Positions 22,801-35,770 of a stretch of 64,000 nucleotides of DNA are shown here, in pieces. This stretch comes from Nymphaea colorata (lineage: Eukaryota; Streptophyta; Magnoliopsida; Nymphaeales; Nymphaeaceae), in the NCBI RefSeq assembly GCF_008831285.2, contig NC_045139.1, forward strand, positions 478,204 through 542,203, in the 5' to 3' direction. The translations under genes and the position numbers were made by a program. The notes beneath the pieces are model-generated. The model had not been told where the DNA came from. It saw nothing but the letters and a program-made list of their open reading frames with translations, and ran no database searches. The stretch's first letter is position 1, and each line of letters opens with the position of its first letter.

Positions 22801-23666
22801 AGGAAAAACCGGTGGCAAAACATGATAGCTGTTGCTATTGTAACCTGAGGTCTGCAAATAGAGTCAAGGCATTTTACCAACCAGTTCAAAACATCCAATC
22901 ATTGTAAACAGAAAACAGTGTTTGAAGAAAGACCCATAAGTTGAAGTATGTGAAACCACACATACACACAAAGCTCCAATAAAACCATAACTAAGATCAT
23001 GTCACAGGCAAAAGTTTATCCTCTAATAAGTTTATAAATTTGATCAAGCAAGAGAAAAAAATTTTAGGTTTTCATCTTTTATTATTTTTCCCCCCCTTAG
23101 AGAAAGGAGAAAGGTAACTTGACTGATACCTTGCTAACATGACACTGAGCATGAAGACATTTTTTTGCATTAGAAAACAGAGAATCACAGCAGACTGCAA
23201 ATACTGCACATAAAGAAAGATTTCGGAATTGCACATGATAGACCAAAGACATGAAAAAAAAAAAGGCTCTCTCCACCACAATGCAAGAAACCAAGATCTT
23301 TTTTTCCCTTCAAATAATGGAGAATGAAGGAAAACTTTTATGACTAAAACACGCATGGAAGTAAACAAGGTAACACAAAGTTATTGAAGCCATAAAAAAA
23401 ATAAGCAAGTACCAATCAATAGAAACATACACTTTCAGCTTGACGCCCAATTCCTGAAGAAAGCTGCAATACAATTTCCTCAAACATGTCTCCTTCCTCA
23501 AGTCAATGCCATCCTTTCTAGAAGGGGAATTCTCCTCAATCTCTTTTTTACTATAGTACCAACTAGAGCTAGAGTAGTGTGGCTCCTCTAACTTGTTTTC
23601 AGGAAGTTTGCATGACGTGCCAAACTTATGTTGAACATCAGGCTGCCATCCTGCCACAGCCACCAT
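19897..23666 (-). CDS. CYCT1: cyclin T (CYCT1-like), regulatory subunit of CDKC/P-TEFb
   Basis: Cyclin T pairs with CDKC kinase to phosphorylate the RNA polymerase II C-terminal domain in the nucleus. Six coding exons join in frame to 490 residues: 23666-23431, 22851-22770, 21609-21475, 21173-20998, 20876-20725 and 20588-19897. The start has an in-frame TAA just upstream. Residues 36-160 form cyclin box 1: [42 protein letters not shown]. Residues about 160-265 form box 2: [52 protein letters not shown]. The tail has [15 protein letters not shown] (394-408) and a duplicated acidic block, [14 protein letters not shown] (427-440) and [14 protein letters not shown] (456-469). Arabidopsis CYCT1;4 and CYCT1;5 have the same plan at slightly greater length. 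Intron 1 (579 bp) and intron 2 (1160 bp) are the largest inside the coding region. Numbering within the CYCT1 group is not resolved. Confidence 0.95.
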
Positions 23667-25571
23667 GTCCTTTTACGTGTAAGTTATTAAAATGTTTTCT
23701 GGATAGTGTTCCAACAGCCTTCTCTTTCACAAGTAATTCAGGAAGGATTAAACTGCATCCTGTAAAAAACCATACGCTTAATTAATTTATAGAACTGATA
23801 CAAACAACACAAATAAAGGGAGGAGAAAAGAACAAAGAGAGAGAAAATTAGGGCAAAAAAAACATTTAGAACCATTTGCCCAACTGCACTATGCTCCTTG
23901 CACAAAAGGCATGTTACAACTTTTATCACAGATCCACAACCACTGACAATGAGTGTTGAAACCATGAAACAACTAACTTTACAGAGGCCTACATGACAAG
24001 TACACCTACATGCATGATGGATGTTAAGCAGATCATAGATTAATGGCATCTTAACTTATGCTTCTGAAGAAGGTGTGTTGATGCAGGCTGAAAAGACAGC
24101 TAGTAGACATACAAACTAAACCAGGTTTCAGGCTTTCAGCATGAAGTAGAAAGCTGTAAGATAACAGGACTCACACAAACTACTCACATACAGGGCAATA
24201 CATATCTACCAACATTACATTACACAAATCAAGGAGGAGCACATGCTTCTGTTGTAGTGATCCAATCTGTATATTGGCATTTATCCTTAGCTACAGTGAT
24301 TTATCTAGAAGTTGTCCAATGCAAGCTTATCCTTTGACTTAGCATTACAGTCAGCTTTCTAATGAACTAATTCTAGGATTCACATGTACATGTAGGGTAT
24401 TCTAGCTCTGTACAAGGCACTGAGACACTTTCTAGATATCCTAATCATATTTAACAAAAGAGGAAATAAGTTTTACTTATATTGAGACCGCCCTAGATTC
24501 TCCAACTTTAGGGCACCAATCAGCAAGCCAGCAACGCAGGAGAACTTAGTATAGGCTGCACGAGTAAAACTTCTAGAGACAGTTGCCCAAAACGAGAGCA
24601 CAAGTAATATGAACAATTGGCTCTACACGCAAGGTCTTGTGACAAGTGACCAAAAACTTTCCGTGGACATTTAATAGCCACACAAACACTTCCACTCCCA
24701 AAAAGGTAATGGCTATTACTAATATGCAATAGAAAGATTTTTAATCTCATTAAAAAGGAAAATTCAGCTACTCAAAGGTCAAAGAGATCACCGACGAGCC
24801 TTAACAATACAAATCTGTAGTGAAATATCAAATATGCTCAGATGAGTGAATTGTCCATAGAAATAAAGAGCCTATACTGGAACCAAAATCCAGAATCCTT
24901 CGAACTATTAAAGCCACAGTGACTCAAAATATTGAATGCAGTGTACAACAGAACAAACTGAATACAAGTGTATCAAAATCATTCAACTATGCGCAATATT
25001 TAATCAAATTGTTCACGACCACCACTGAAAAACAGATCAATCCCTCGCAGCTACATACATTATGATCAAGTCAATTCACGCACCCCAACCATCCACGGCT
25101 GGGCAGTGGGAACTTTCGAAGTTCCACGAGGAATTCCTTCAACTTGATCAATGGACGTAAAACAAAGTTCCCAGAAGCCACCACTATCCTTGACAGCAGT
25201 AATCTCTTCCAATTATCTACATGAGAAGCTGACAGAGAAAGAGACCATCGGATTACTCAACACTGACAAACACCAGATTTTAGAGAAGTCCAAAATCTCA
25301 ACTATGGGAGCTAATGAAACCCAGAGAGGAACAGCACACTTTAAGGATTCAACGCAAAACCAGCGAAGTCTCCAAGAAAAAGAAAACCAAGAAGAGAGAA
25401 ATCCTTACTTTGTTTGAAGACGGGCAAATACAAACCCTGGACGGAACAAAAAAATTTGCGAAATCTGTATCTTGGATGGAATTCGCAGATGAAAGCTTTG
25501 AGATGAACAACAAGAAGATAGATATAGAAAAGAACGAGCAAATTCGAAAAGGGAAGTGACCGAGAGCTTAC

Positions 25572-25725
25572 CCGAGAGCAAGAAGGCAGAAGGAAATTCC
25601 CATGGAGGAATCCAAGCAAGAAAACATGGAAAAATAGAAGGAAGATATCGAGTCCGCAGAGGGAAGGAGGAAGGAAGCCGTCGGAAGCAAGGGCTTCTGA
25701 TGCGAACCGGAAATTTGGTGTCCAG
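25572..25725 (-). other. probable non-coding first exon of the cyclin T gene
   Basis: Minus-strand sequence ending CTCTCGG then GTAAGCTC gives a strong splice donor at 25571. The leader upstream is purine/pyrimidine mixed with several GA and CT runs. Joining it to the start-codon exon needs an acceptor just above 23666 (AAAAG then GACATGG), which has a weak pyrimidine tract. Inference only. Confidence 0.3.
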
Positions 25726-26640
25726 ACTCGGATAAAGCCAAGTGGGTCAACGTTGGTGTCCAGGCACCCAATTAAAAAAAAATCTCGTTACCAGAAGTTG
25801 ACTTTTATGGGTAAAAAGTCCCAAATGTAGTATGATTGGGCGTGCCAAACCATCTACTTGCGTCCATAGTTTGCTTACTATAATCAAGGTTTATTCAACC
25901 AAATTTAATAAGCAATAAGACTTAATGGATAAATTTTATAACAAAAATTTCTAAAGATACATGTTTCCTATAAAAATATAAATTACAAAATATTTTTTGG
26001 ACAAATAAGCAAGGATCGAATTTTAAGAAAAATTCTCATGTAGCCAGCAAGATGAAACATTATTTTTTGACATAAAGCGACAAAAATACTTCTCTTAAAC
26101 ATAAAATATCTTCCATCGGCTAAGGAAAGAGAATTTTTTTTATGACAAGGACTTTTGTCACTTTATTCTAAACATTAACAATTTTTTTTGTCCAGAAACA
26201 GCTCCTTTGAGAAAAATTTCCCAAAAATTAAGCGTCTATTTGTAAATGCAGTCGCTATTTTGCAATTTTTCGTAGAAAGGAAAATGTTAGTGTTATGCCA
26301 ATGTAACAGGTACAGGTTTAGACATAGAGTTCGAACCGGTTACTTCCGAGTCGTTTTTTCTAATTTTTTTTTAGTTCTGGAAATTGTAGAACCGGGTAGC
26401 TCTGACGTGTTGAGTCCCTGAAAATCACCTTCTTGATAAAATTTTACTTGCAAATGTGATTCATACTTGTCACTGGCAAAGGTTGTGTGGAAGCATATCA
26501 GAAACCATTGCTGAAATGGAACGAGTCTTGTGGATCTTCCAAGAGCTTCTATGATGTGTTCACGAATCATCTTGGATGGGAAAAACATAAAACCACGCGA
26601 GAAAAATCTTTGTTTTTCATAGAGCACTCGCGACCAGGAC

Positions 26641-26680
26641 TCGATTTATAGACTAACGAGAATCCAAATGATGGTTTTGC
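26641..26680. repeat. segment shared with 12849-12890
   Basis: ATTTATAGACT then CCAAATGATGGTTTTG, same order and spacing as the other copy. Possible LTR fragment. Confidence 0.4.
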
Positions 26681-26872
26681 AAAACAGAAACCGAACAAGG
26701 ATTCTCTTTAATTTCTACACATATTAGATCGATACCAATTGAGATGATAGATGCCCACAAATATGAGATCATTCTATAGATGGCCTACTCAGTTAACATG
26801 TAATATACGATCATCAATTTATATTAGGCCCACCAAAGAGATTTCTGACAGTATGGAGCAGCAGCTTAGATC

Positions 26873-27420
26873 ATGAAGAGGACACTTATAAATGGCAATT
26901 ATCCTTCGAGGAAGAAGCTTCATTATCTAGTAGAACGGGAACTAGGATGGTGGTCTTTTAGTGGAAGACGGCTTCTTAGTTCTTCCTCTTACCGCAGCTA
27001 CCTCCATCGTTGCACAATCCTCAGTTCTTAAGAAGATGAAAGAAAGAGGAGCAGAAGAACGACTTTTCTGGTTGCATGCAGCCAGGGAAGGTGTTGATGA
27101 CAGCAGTTCTACTTAAGAGTTCCTGTCAAACAAGCGACCGGAATTTGGAAGCTGAGTACAAAAGCAAAACTTGGCAATCGTTCTTCTGCGACTTTGAGAA
27201 AAGAATCCATCAATAAAAATCATGAGAAATCAAGGAGAAGGAGAGGGAGGAAGAAGAAGCAGATATCGTTTTGAAGAACAAGAACATGAGGTTGGACAGT
27301 AATTGGCAGAACGAGATATCAAATTGGTAGCAAATGGCTAACGTTGATTGTGTTCAAATTTACGCCAGTCTCGATAAATGCATTAGAAGTCTGCAGGTTG
27401 AAGTTGAAATTGCCACCAGA
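26873..27420 (+). other. run of short coding-like frames, no identity
   Basis: Successive plus-strand ATG frames: about 51 codons from 26873 (MKRTLINGNYPSRKKLHYL then a Ser-rich end), a 24-codon frame from 27038, and a 30-codon frame from 27338 (MANVDCVQIYASLDKCIRSL). The base composition is less AT-rich than the flanks. It may be a decayed gene, a non-coding transcript with small frames, or chance. I do not recognise any domain. Confidence 0.25.
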
Positions 27421-27559
27421 TTTTGACACTTTAAAACCCTAATTTATTTTCAAAGAAAGGCATCTCCAATGAATGAACTTATCTTGTATAACAGAGACGT
27501 CTTTTTTCTTTCTTTGAATGTTGTTAGCTTATAATTACTATTTACATGTTGACCTACCT

Positions 27560-27735
27560 TATAGATCATTATCACAAGATGTCAATGGATCAGATACGAA
27601 ATCAGATATATTCTTAACTGTATCAGTTTTTTTGGACATTCAAATTTGAAATTTGGATTGGAATACGAACAAAAAGTTGTTACATTCAAATCTGAATTTA
27701 AAACACGGATCGCAATCCAGATTTCATTACTGTTT
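27560..27735. repeat. GATTC/AAATCTGA-type degenerate repeat
   Basis: ATCAGATA, AAATTTGAAATTTGGATTGG, CAAATCTGAATTTAAAAC and CCAGATTTC words resemble those at 40-320. Limits unclear. Confidence 0.3.
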
Positions 27736-28738
27736 GGACCATCTGATTTTACAATTTTTGCATAAGTCCAAAAGAAAAAAGAGATTTAGTTGCCTGCGAC
27801 GACAGGTGGTGTATGCAACAAAAAGAAAAAAAAAAAAAGCGGGTAGGATTCTTTTTAAGATTTTTTTGAATAAAGAAATATACTTTTTAGACTTTTAAAT
27901 CTTTTCATATCCCTTTCTTGTCCTCATCAAAAGACTCTCATTTTTACTTAGTCAGGGGCATTTTGGTCATTACAACTTCTCATACAATTTTTTGTGCATA
28001 TGAGTATACATATAACTAGTTTCTAAGGAAAAGAACATGTACATACAACACAAACTTGCTGTAAAGATGGTAGGTACAACTAAGATGGCTGTGTAATTTT
28101 ATGTTTGAGAAGTTACTAAAGTGAAGGCTCTAGTGCAAATAAAACAGTTATTGTTTGTCTGCTCAACATCATGCCGCCGACGACCAAACCAAATAAACAA
28201 CAAGTTTGAAATTTACATCATCCAGATCCTTATATGCACACCAGCCGAACTTTCTTATAATTCGACTACATATTTCTTTTTTTAGTGTACCTATCTCTCT
28301 CAAACTCACTGCAACATGCAATCCTAGGGTTTCTTTCTAGCCAGTCATTGTTCTACCAACAGGATGTTGAGAGTTCTTTTCAGTTGCTTTGGTGATGTGT
28401 GGAAGTGCAAAAACTGTTTCGTGCATCATGGCATTATCCTTTGCTCTCGCTAGATCTCCACTTTAGCCCCACAGATATTCGTCACTCCCAAGTGTGGATG
28501 TTCGACCTTTGTTGCTTTTAGTGACAAATATGGATCATGCGGGACAATATGCTTCTTTTGCGAACAGCCTTATCACTTATGGGTCATGTTTTTCTTTCTT
28601 CGGATCAGGAGCCAGAAATTTTTCATGCGGAGGACCCGAATTAAAGTTTTTAAATTTTGACATAAGCTGAATATATCATTTTTCAAAATTTTATATAGAA
28701 CAAGTAAATTTTTTAAAATTTACATGTAATTTTTTTTT

Positions 28739-28900
28739 GAAGTGGCACCAGGGTCCATGCAGATCCTCCTTGGCTTTACCCCTGCTTCAAACTAATGTTA
28801 CCACTATTGTAAGAGCCTTGAGGTGGCGCCAGGGTCCATGCAGATCCTCCTTGGCTTTACCTCTATTTCGAACTAATGTTACCGCTATTGTAAAGGCCTT
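28739..28900. repeat. 81-bp tandem duplication
   Basis: The unit GAAGTGGCACCAGGGTCC ... CTATTGTAAGAGCCTT starts at 28739 and again at 28820 with about eight differences by eye. The AT-rich stretch before it (28610-28737, with TTTTTAAATTTTGACATAAG) looks like the body of a dispersed repeat whose end is this duplicated segment. Confidence 0.8.
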
Positions 28901-28985
28901 TTGGCATCCTGACCTTCTTTGTAGTTTTTGACTGCCTTTTCTTATTTGAGTAGTGATTTTTTTTGGCATCCACATGAGTTCACCA

Positions 28986-29005
28986 TCTCTCTCTCTCTCT
29001 CTCTT

Positions 29006-29047
<42 letters not shown>

Positions 29048-29055
29048 TATTATAT
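28986..29055. repeat. compound (CT)n(TA)n microsatellite
   Basis: CT run 28986-29004, then TA run with one GTA break. On the minus strand it is TA followed by GA, the same order as the other compound loci. Confidence 0.9.
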
Positions 29056-29959
29056 CAAGAAGTGATCCAAACTTACATTCAATTACATTCTCCGATGCTT
29101 TTAATTGATGAGCATTATTAAACACTCTTTCAATGCATTGCATGGGACAATGTCTTATAAAAGACAGAGGATGTCATCATCTTAAACCTAAGTGAGAAAT
29201 CCAAAGAATATATATATGTTATGGAAGTCACTTTTTTGAGATGGTGAAGATACAAGTGGCCTCCACTAGTTTTCTGCCTAGTCCGATGCCGTGACGATGA
29301 CAATGAAACCCAACACCTTCCACTTGTCCACGAAAAGTGAAGAAAAGGAAAGGTGAATGAAAAAAGAGCATGATATTCTTACCCCAAAAAAAAAATGATA
29401 TGCATAAGATACACTCAACGGGTTGCTAAAGGACAAGCTTCCTCTTCATCTTCTTTTTCTATTTTTGTAGAATAGAATAAGATTGAGTAGACATATGAGC
29501 ATATCCCTGCGTATCCTCTTGATATATATTGCCAACATGAGATAAGATGCGCACAAGCTCGAAAGAGCATGATGAATAAGATCCCATGAAGACCCAAAAA
29601 GCAATTTCTCCACTTCTTGCTCCATTTACTGCTTTTCTATCTAGCTAAACACCATTTAAGTAGTCAAATATGCGAGCAACAATACCATTTTAAATCTTGT
29701 TGTAGATTCAGCTCTTTCAACTCCCATTTGCAAAGATGTTTCTTATGAATTATCTTCGCATCTAAAATAACGTAGCATCCAAAAAATATAGATTTTTTTT
29801 CATGTTTTTCTCATATTTTTTTTATGTTGCAGATATTTTTTATTTTAGTTTCGCATACTTGAGGGCAACTCCACTAGCGGAGATATGAATTTATGAATTT
29901 ATTAACATAAATTCATACGTAACAACCAAATATATGAATTTATTAACATAAAAATAAGT

Positions 29960-30020
29960 AAATTTTGTGAAGCTGGTGTGGGCAACTGCCCACAGTAGCC
30001 ACCATTTGGCTTCACCACTG
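29960..30020. repeat. GTGGGCAACTGCCCAC repeat family member
   Basis: GCTGGTGTGGGCAACTGCCC then ACAGTAGCCACCATTTGGC and TTCACCACTGGGC. The palindromic core matches the segments near 12580, 14130 and 60996. Confidence 0.45.
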
Positions 30021-31036
30021 GGCAACTCATACCTCTAGTCCTTGCATGCATCGGCATGGCCAGCCGCCTACCAGCCGTTGTCTCAATCAATTGTTCAACA
30101 CTCCGATCATGGCAGCTAGAAGTGATTTATAACACAAAACTTGAAAAAGTTGAAGACCCATTAAACTTCAAAACTGCCTGTTTAATGTAATAAAAGTGCA
30201 TCAAAATGACCAAAATAACCCTGCTTATTAAATGGAAGACCCCCCTCAATAAGGGCAAAAATGGTATCTTAAAACTAGCACAACATGTAAATCATTCTCG
30301 TCGGCGACCTACCGCAGCTTAGAAAAATCAGAATCATGAGGCACTTTTGTAAAATTAAGATCGAAAGTTGGTACCTAAGTGCAAAACTTCTAACATTCAA
30401 TATTGCTCATCTTCCATCTCAAAGTCTAATCACAAAGACAAGAAATAAAGCAAAATTAGAAATGATTCAGTACTAATTTTGACTAGAAAAAATCTGAAGA
30501 TAGATTTCAAACACATGCACGTATATAGCTAGACAAAAGATCTCCCAGAAATCTGGCCATCGACAATAGCTTTGTCCTCACTCCGACTGTAGATCTTGGC
30601 TGCTAGCTACTCCACACTTCAATTGTCTGCATAAAGAAGAACAGCAAAACCAATTTCCATGTGGAGATCATACACGTGCCTGACTTGGGGTTGGTGAGTT
30701 CTAATAAAATAAAATTGCATTCCAAAATTTATGTTTTTTTTTTCTTTCAAAATTTGTTGGTTTTCTGTCACAAATTCATCCTGAAATTTATGGGGATGCA
30801 GTTGATATATCTATCTATGCCTGATTTCTTCGCTGAAATTTAAATATTCATGATATGAGATTTCATTCATTAATTGGAACCGACAATTCCATATCCAAAA
30901 TTTATGATAGGAGATTTTGTTAACCTATTCTTTCATTGAAGCCGACAATTCCGTATCTATCTTATTAATGCTCATGATCGTTCCATTCTCACGTTTCATC
31001 ATTGGACCTTTTTGAATGAATGGGTCTTTGATTGAT

Positions 31037-31557
31037 TAGGGGTGAACAAGGAGGCGACTCATATCGAGCCAAGTCATTTGCTTAACGAGTCGAGCTCGAG
31101 TTCATGAGTCGACTCGTTCAAATAAACGAGTTGAGTTTGAGCTCAACAAGTAACCGCTGAGTCGAGCTCGAGCCTTAATCGAGTTCATTGAGCTTGAATC
31201 AAGTTGATATATTCAAACGAGTTATGAGTTTATCGAGCCTTAATCAAGTCGAGGTCGAACTCAACACGTAATAATGAATATCAATTCTATTCAAACGAAT
31301 TTGTCGAGTCTTAATCGAGCCAAACTCGAGCTCAACACATAACGATGAATATCAATTCTACTCAATTGAGTTTGTCGAGACTTAATCAAGTTGAGCTCAA
31401 GCTCAACTCATAACTATGAATTTTCAATTCTATTCAATCAAGTTTGTCGACTCTTCGTTGCTTCCGTCGAGCTGTTCTCGCGAGCTCGAGGTGTCATTAG
31501 TCGAGCCGAGCTCGAGCTGATTGAACTCGAGTTCGACTCGGCTCGTGTTCACCCCTA
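31037..31557 (+). mobile_element. TCGA-rich non-autonomous element, GGGGTGAACA family, copy 1
   Basis: Ends TAGGGGTGAACA and TGTTCACCCCTA form a perfect 12-bp inverted repeat. Inside are several units of roughly 70 bp: GAGTTTGTCGAG(T/A)CTTAATC, GAGCTCAACAC, then TAACGATGAATATCAATTC. A same-orientation copy is at 61165-61676. No coding capacity. Superfamily not assigned. Confidence 0.8.
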
Positions 31558-32229
31558 TCCCTGATCCAGGTTCTAATGAGGAAAGAAAAGTTAAGGCTTC
31601 CCTCCCCTCCATTGCTTCAATGGTTTAGTGCTGTATTGACTTGTGCAGCGAGTTCACGATTCTCCTTTTGCTGGTCACTAGTCTGACTAGCTAAGTACAA
31701 TGCGAAATTAACCCTTGGGGGCCTGCCTTTGACAGGTTGAATTCATTAACTAGAACTGTTTTCTCTTTAATTGGGCTGAAGCAAATTCCTTAAAAAGGGA
31801 AGAGAAGAATGAGCCAATTGAATAGTTGACCATGGTTAGCCCTTAACTATGGTTGCAATAGCCAGAGAAAGAGTTTGTCTTAAAAAGTGAAGATTGCCAT
31901 AAACTGGGTGCTGAACAGAATGAGCCAAGGATGGTTTTTATGGTGAATGGCCTGTCACTCTTAAGATGAAGTTGGATTGGAAAAAGAATACAGAACCGCT
32001 TCTCCTTGTCAGAGCCTCTTGTCATGCATACCAGATTGGTAGGGAAACCTTATCCAATACTGTTGTTTCCCAATATGTTCGTATGGTGTAGCTATCAAAT
32101 CAATGCATGTTTATGCTGGTTGTGTTCTGATAAACCCCGTTGTTTCTTTTTCTTCTATAAAATTATGAGAGCAGCTGTAGTTATATATGGTGCTAGGAGC
32201 ACTACTCTTTATGATTAAGACATCCATTA

Positions 32230-32260
32230 TAGAGAGAGAGAAGAGAGAGAGAGAGAGAGA
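32230..32260. repeat. (GA)n microsatellite
   Basis: GA run with one AA interruption. Confidence 0.9.
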
Positions 32261-34069
32261 TGCAACTGTGATTCATTCATGGAGGCAGGGACACGTGATG
32301 TGGGTTCCATGAATCACATGTAAGAGTTTCTTATAGAATTGCTTCCGCAAACAAAAGTTATACAATATGAATGTGTGTTTTTTTAAGGAAAATTTGCACA
32401 GCAGCCTTTTAGTTATGGACAAATGACGGGTCACAGATTATTAGTAAAAGTTGATAAATTAGTGTTCAAACTTTGAGAGAAATTGTCAAAGATCGGCTAC
32501 CTATTGACCAAGAAAAATTGGAAAGAGAGAATCACAAAAATACCTTTTCAAAAACAACAAATTAATTTTCATGGGAGGTGCTTTTGTCTTTTGATCAAAT
32601 CAAAAAGTAATTAATGTTTTCTAACAAAAGGCTGCTAGTTATTGGAGATTTCTCTTTTCAAATTAAGTTGAGTGCTTACTTAACTTTTAAAGGTTGAGCA
32701 GTTATTTGCCCAAACGTTAGGTGTTTTTTCATAATTTTATTTAGTCTGTCAAAATAAACCTTTGTTTTACCAAATAATTTGGGAATTTAAGATCTATTAA
32801 AATGTGCTTTAAGTCAACCTCTTCTAATATATCATGATAATTCAATAATGTTGTCTCTCTATCGCCACCTCATTATTTTTTATGAGAGCAATTCAAGTTT
32901 GTATTGGTCAGCATAAATGCTTTCCTTTATTTGTTCTTGTTTTTCTCTCAAAGATGAATCTCCAAAAGATTATCCCTTGTAAAAGTCTCTAAATCGGGTC
33001 CCACCTCTCTTGCAATTTGTCTAAGAACAAGATTCACAGGGTAGGACTTCTACAAATTGATCTAGTTTTCAAAGGCCGGTTCATGAAATCTTCTGCATGT
33101 TCTTCCTTAAACAGATCAAGGCAAAAGATTTATATTCTCTCATCATCTTGATTGTAGCTTGGCAGGCTTGAATTCATTAATAAAAGCAGAAAAAACTTCT
33201 TCTTCTGCTGCCCTTAATTGGCTTTTATTTAGAAACAAAAGCTTCTACTCCTCCCTTGAATAATCCTGATGAAACTGAAACTCAACATAACTTCTGTTGG
33301 GTACAAAGCATATACAAATATGTGTGTGTAGTGCAGTCCAAGACGCGTGTTTGCATTCTAGTGGAGTGAATCGCCATACCTGATCCGATATCGTCATGCA
33401 GTGCCCATTAATAGGAGAGTCTTTATGAGATCAGGCCCGCCGATAAAGTTATGCCTCGTTATCTGCAAGACGCGAATATATATATCACTGTGACGGATAA
33501 GTTGGCAGCCGAAGTGGAACAATGTCACCATCGTCCTCATCAATCCCTCTCAAAACTTATCTCTTGCTCATCAGTATCCTTGCCGAGAGAATATGAAGTT
33601 CATTGCCGATAAGAGCATGATTCTGCCCTACGAAGAAAACATTGCACCAACTTTCACGTTTAAGATGATCATCTGTTGAAAGTATTTCCCACATAATGCC
33701 TCTGACAGCGAATAAGTGTCTGTGACATAAGGACATGTAATATATAGAGTACTTTTCTATTTCTTTATCTCCCATAAGTACACATTGAGTAGATAAACGA
33801 CAGTTCGAGGAGGCAAAAAGAATGAGAGTGATTGCTTGAGGGCATGGAATGGAACCACAAGAATGAACTCTAGCATGTGTTCGTATTCGTGCTTGTACTG
33901 TATGTGGATGTGGGCATGTAGAGAGAGAAAGAGATTCCAAATATAAATAGAGACTAGTGCTCCCCACAATGATGACATGGTATTCATGCCTCCCATGTTT
34001 GGAGTGCAGAAACGTTACGCAATGAATAATAATGATCGCATGGGCTCACACAAGATCTCTAAGATTCTT

Positions 34070-34072
<3 letters not shown>

Positions 34073-34160
<88 letters not shown>
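34073..34160. repeat. compound (AT)n(AG)n microsatellite
   Basis: AT run of about 46 bp, then AG run with an AAAG break. Confidence 0.95.
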
Positions 34161-34820
34161 CACCAACATAGATCAATGTCAAGAAAATATTCCATGTGGA
34201 GCTTACAACTGTAAATGAAGACGCATTAAGAGAGGAAACAGTCATCCTGCACCGGTGAGGAAGATGACGACTGTTGCATTTTTAAAAGCATTTACTTGGA
34301 TGAATTCCTTTTGGACTGGATCATGTGCGCGACTGTTTGCGTGATATTTGCATTTATTTTCTGCTTAGACCATGCCTAAAGTGTGAACCAGCTTAATAAC
34401 AAACTTCTCGATTTTATTGGACAAAGTTTTCTGTTCACGTGATTTTTTATGGGCCCGAATTCATATTTATTAAAAATAAAACCAATTTAGCCCATGTTTT
34501 TCTTGCCAAATAAACTATATTTTTTAAGATTGGATTAACACCAATATATTAACCATTTAAGTCATTCAGTCATTTAATAATATATTTTAAGAGTTGCAAA
34601 CTGACAGAGCTGCAATTTTTTTGGTTGAGGGACACTAATACCATATTATTAACCCAATTTTAGGCCCTTTAGAAAGTCTTATAGCCTTGAAATATATATT
34701 AAAATAGTTGGGCAGCACCAAAATATAATAAGCGATTTGAGTGGATCATACAACCAACCATCTAAATGAGTGCAAAATGAAAACTGGGGTCCATATACCA
34801 AAGCACACCAACAGCACCTT

Positions 34821-34990
34821 AGAGCCATTTGGCTCTCATCAATAACAAATTGTTACTATCCAATGAAACTACTCCAAAAATTGAGTGCAGATCTATAAAA
34901 CTCAGTAACATAGTGTTTTATGAATCTGCTCCAAATTTTGTGATAAATTCATTACACAGTAACAAACAAACTGTTATAAGTGTCAAACAA
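34821..34990. mobile_element. MITE-like element, GTTTGGC family, copy 2
   Basis: GCCATTTGGCTCTCATCAATAA at the left, ATGAATCTGCTCCAAATTTTG inside, and AACTGTTATAAGTGTCAAAC at the right. The body and end words match 2760-2914 and 58173-58325. Confidence 0.5.
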
Positions 34991-35289
34991 TGGATTATAC
35001 CTTCTCCGCCCTATTTTAAATTGGACACTTTCTCTATGCGTAAAGGTAAATTACGGTTTTCAAGTATAGATTATAAGTCTGACATAATATCCTTAATTTG
35101 ATAAACCATTAATTTTACTACAGGTCTTTGACTACAATAGCAGAAAGATGTCATGTGGGATCCATTGATCTCAAATGAGAAGTAATCAAATGCTTCTGTA
35201 TGGTTGGTCGGTCCCAGTCCAGCCTCACCTGCTTGCCTACACGAGCCCACACCACTTGTATGTGTATGTGTGTGTGTGTGCATGTATGT

Positions 35290-35515
35290 AATTGTTGCTT
35301 TAAAAGCATGAAGTTCATGGGTCCACGCAACAACTATCGGAAAGATTGCTTGCTTAATCATTCATCCAAAAGCAATTTCCAAATGAACTTGCATGTTCTC
35401 TCTCTCAGAGTATAGTTGTTGCTTTAAAGATTGAAGTCCACTAGAGGCATGGGGTTGTGCAACAATGATTGGAAGGACTACCTGCTTAATAATTCACCAA
35501 AAGCAGCTCATTTCA
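35290..35515. repeat. divergent tandem duplication, about 124 bp
   Basis: GTTGCTTTAAAAGCATGAAG ... CTTGCTTAATCATTCATCC is echoed from 35414 by GTTGCTTTAAAGATTGAAG ... CCTGCTTAATAATTCACC. Clearly related but well diverged. Confidence 0.6.
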
Positions 35516-35599
35516 TATCAAATTGTTACAAATCATGAATTTTTTTGCATTATCTGTGGATTACTTTTTTTTTTTTTTTAATAAAGTATGGAACCTAGT

Positions 35600-35770
35600 A
35601 TCTATCCAAACCAGATTGATTGGGCTCGGCCAATCTTTGATAGAGCTGAACCAAGCAGGATCCGACCTTGAGCCGAGTTCAGGTCATAGCCGGGCACCAT
35701 CCCAGCGGGACTCGAACTCTGTTTGCTGGGCCAACAAACTTCTCAGTTTGCCTGTCTAGCTAGCAGCTTG
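35600..35770 (-). mobile_element. SINE-like segment (tRNA-type B box)
   Basis: On the minus strand, TAGCTAGACAGGCAAACTG is followed about 35 nt later by GAGTTCGAGTCCCG, close to a pol III B box. It is not a foldable tRNA. Weak candidate; no poly-A or target duplication was established. Confidence 0.25.

Noticed and set aside
22596-22907. A 103-codon plus-strand frame
   Set aside because: It overlaps exon 2 of the cyclin T gene in antisense.
35690-35720. tRNA gene on the minus strand (GAGTTCGAGTCCCG)
   Set aside because: The B-box-like word cannot be folded into a T-arm and no acceptor or anticodon stems surround it; kept only as a weak SINE-like segment.
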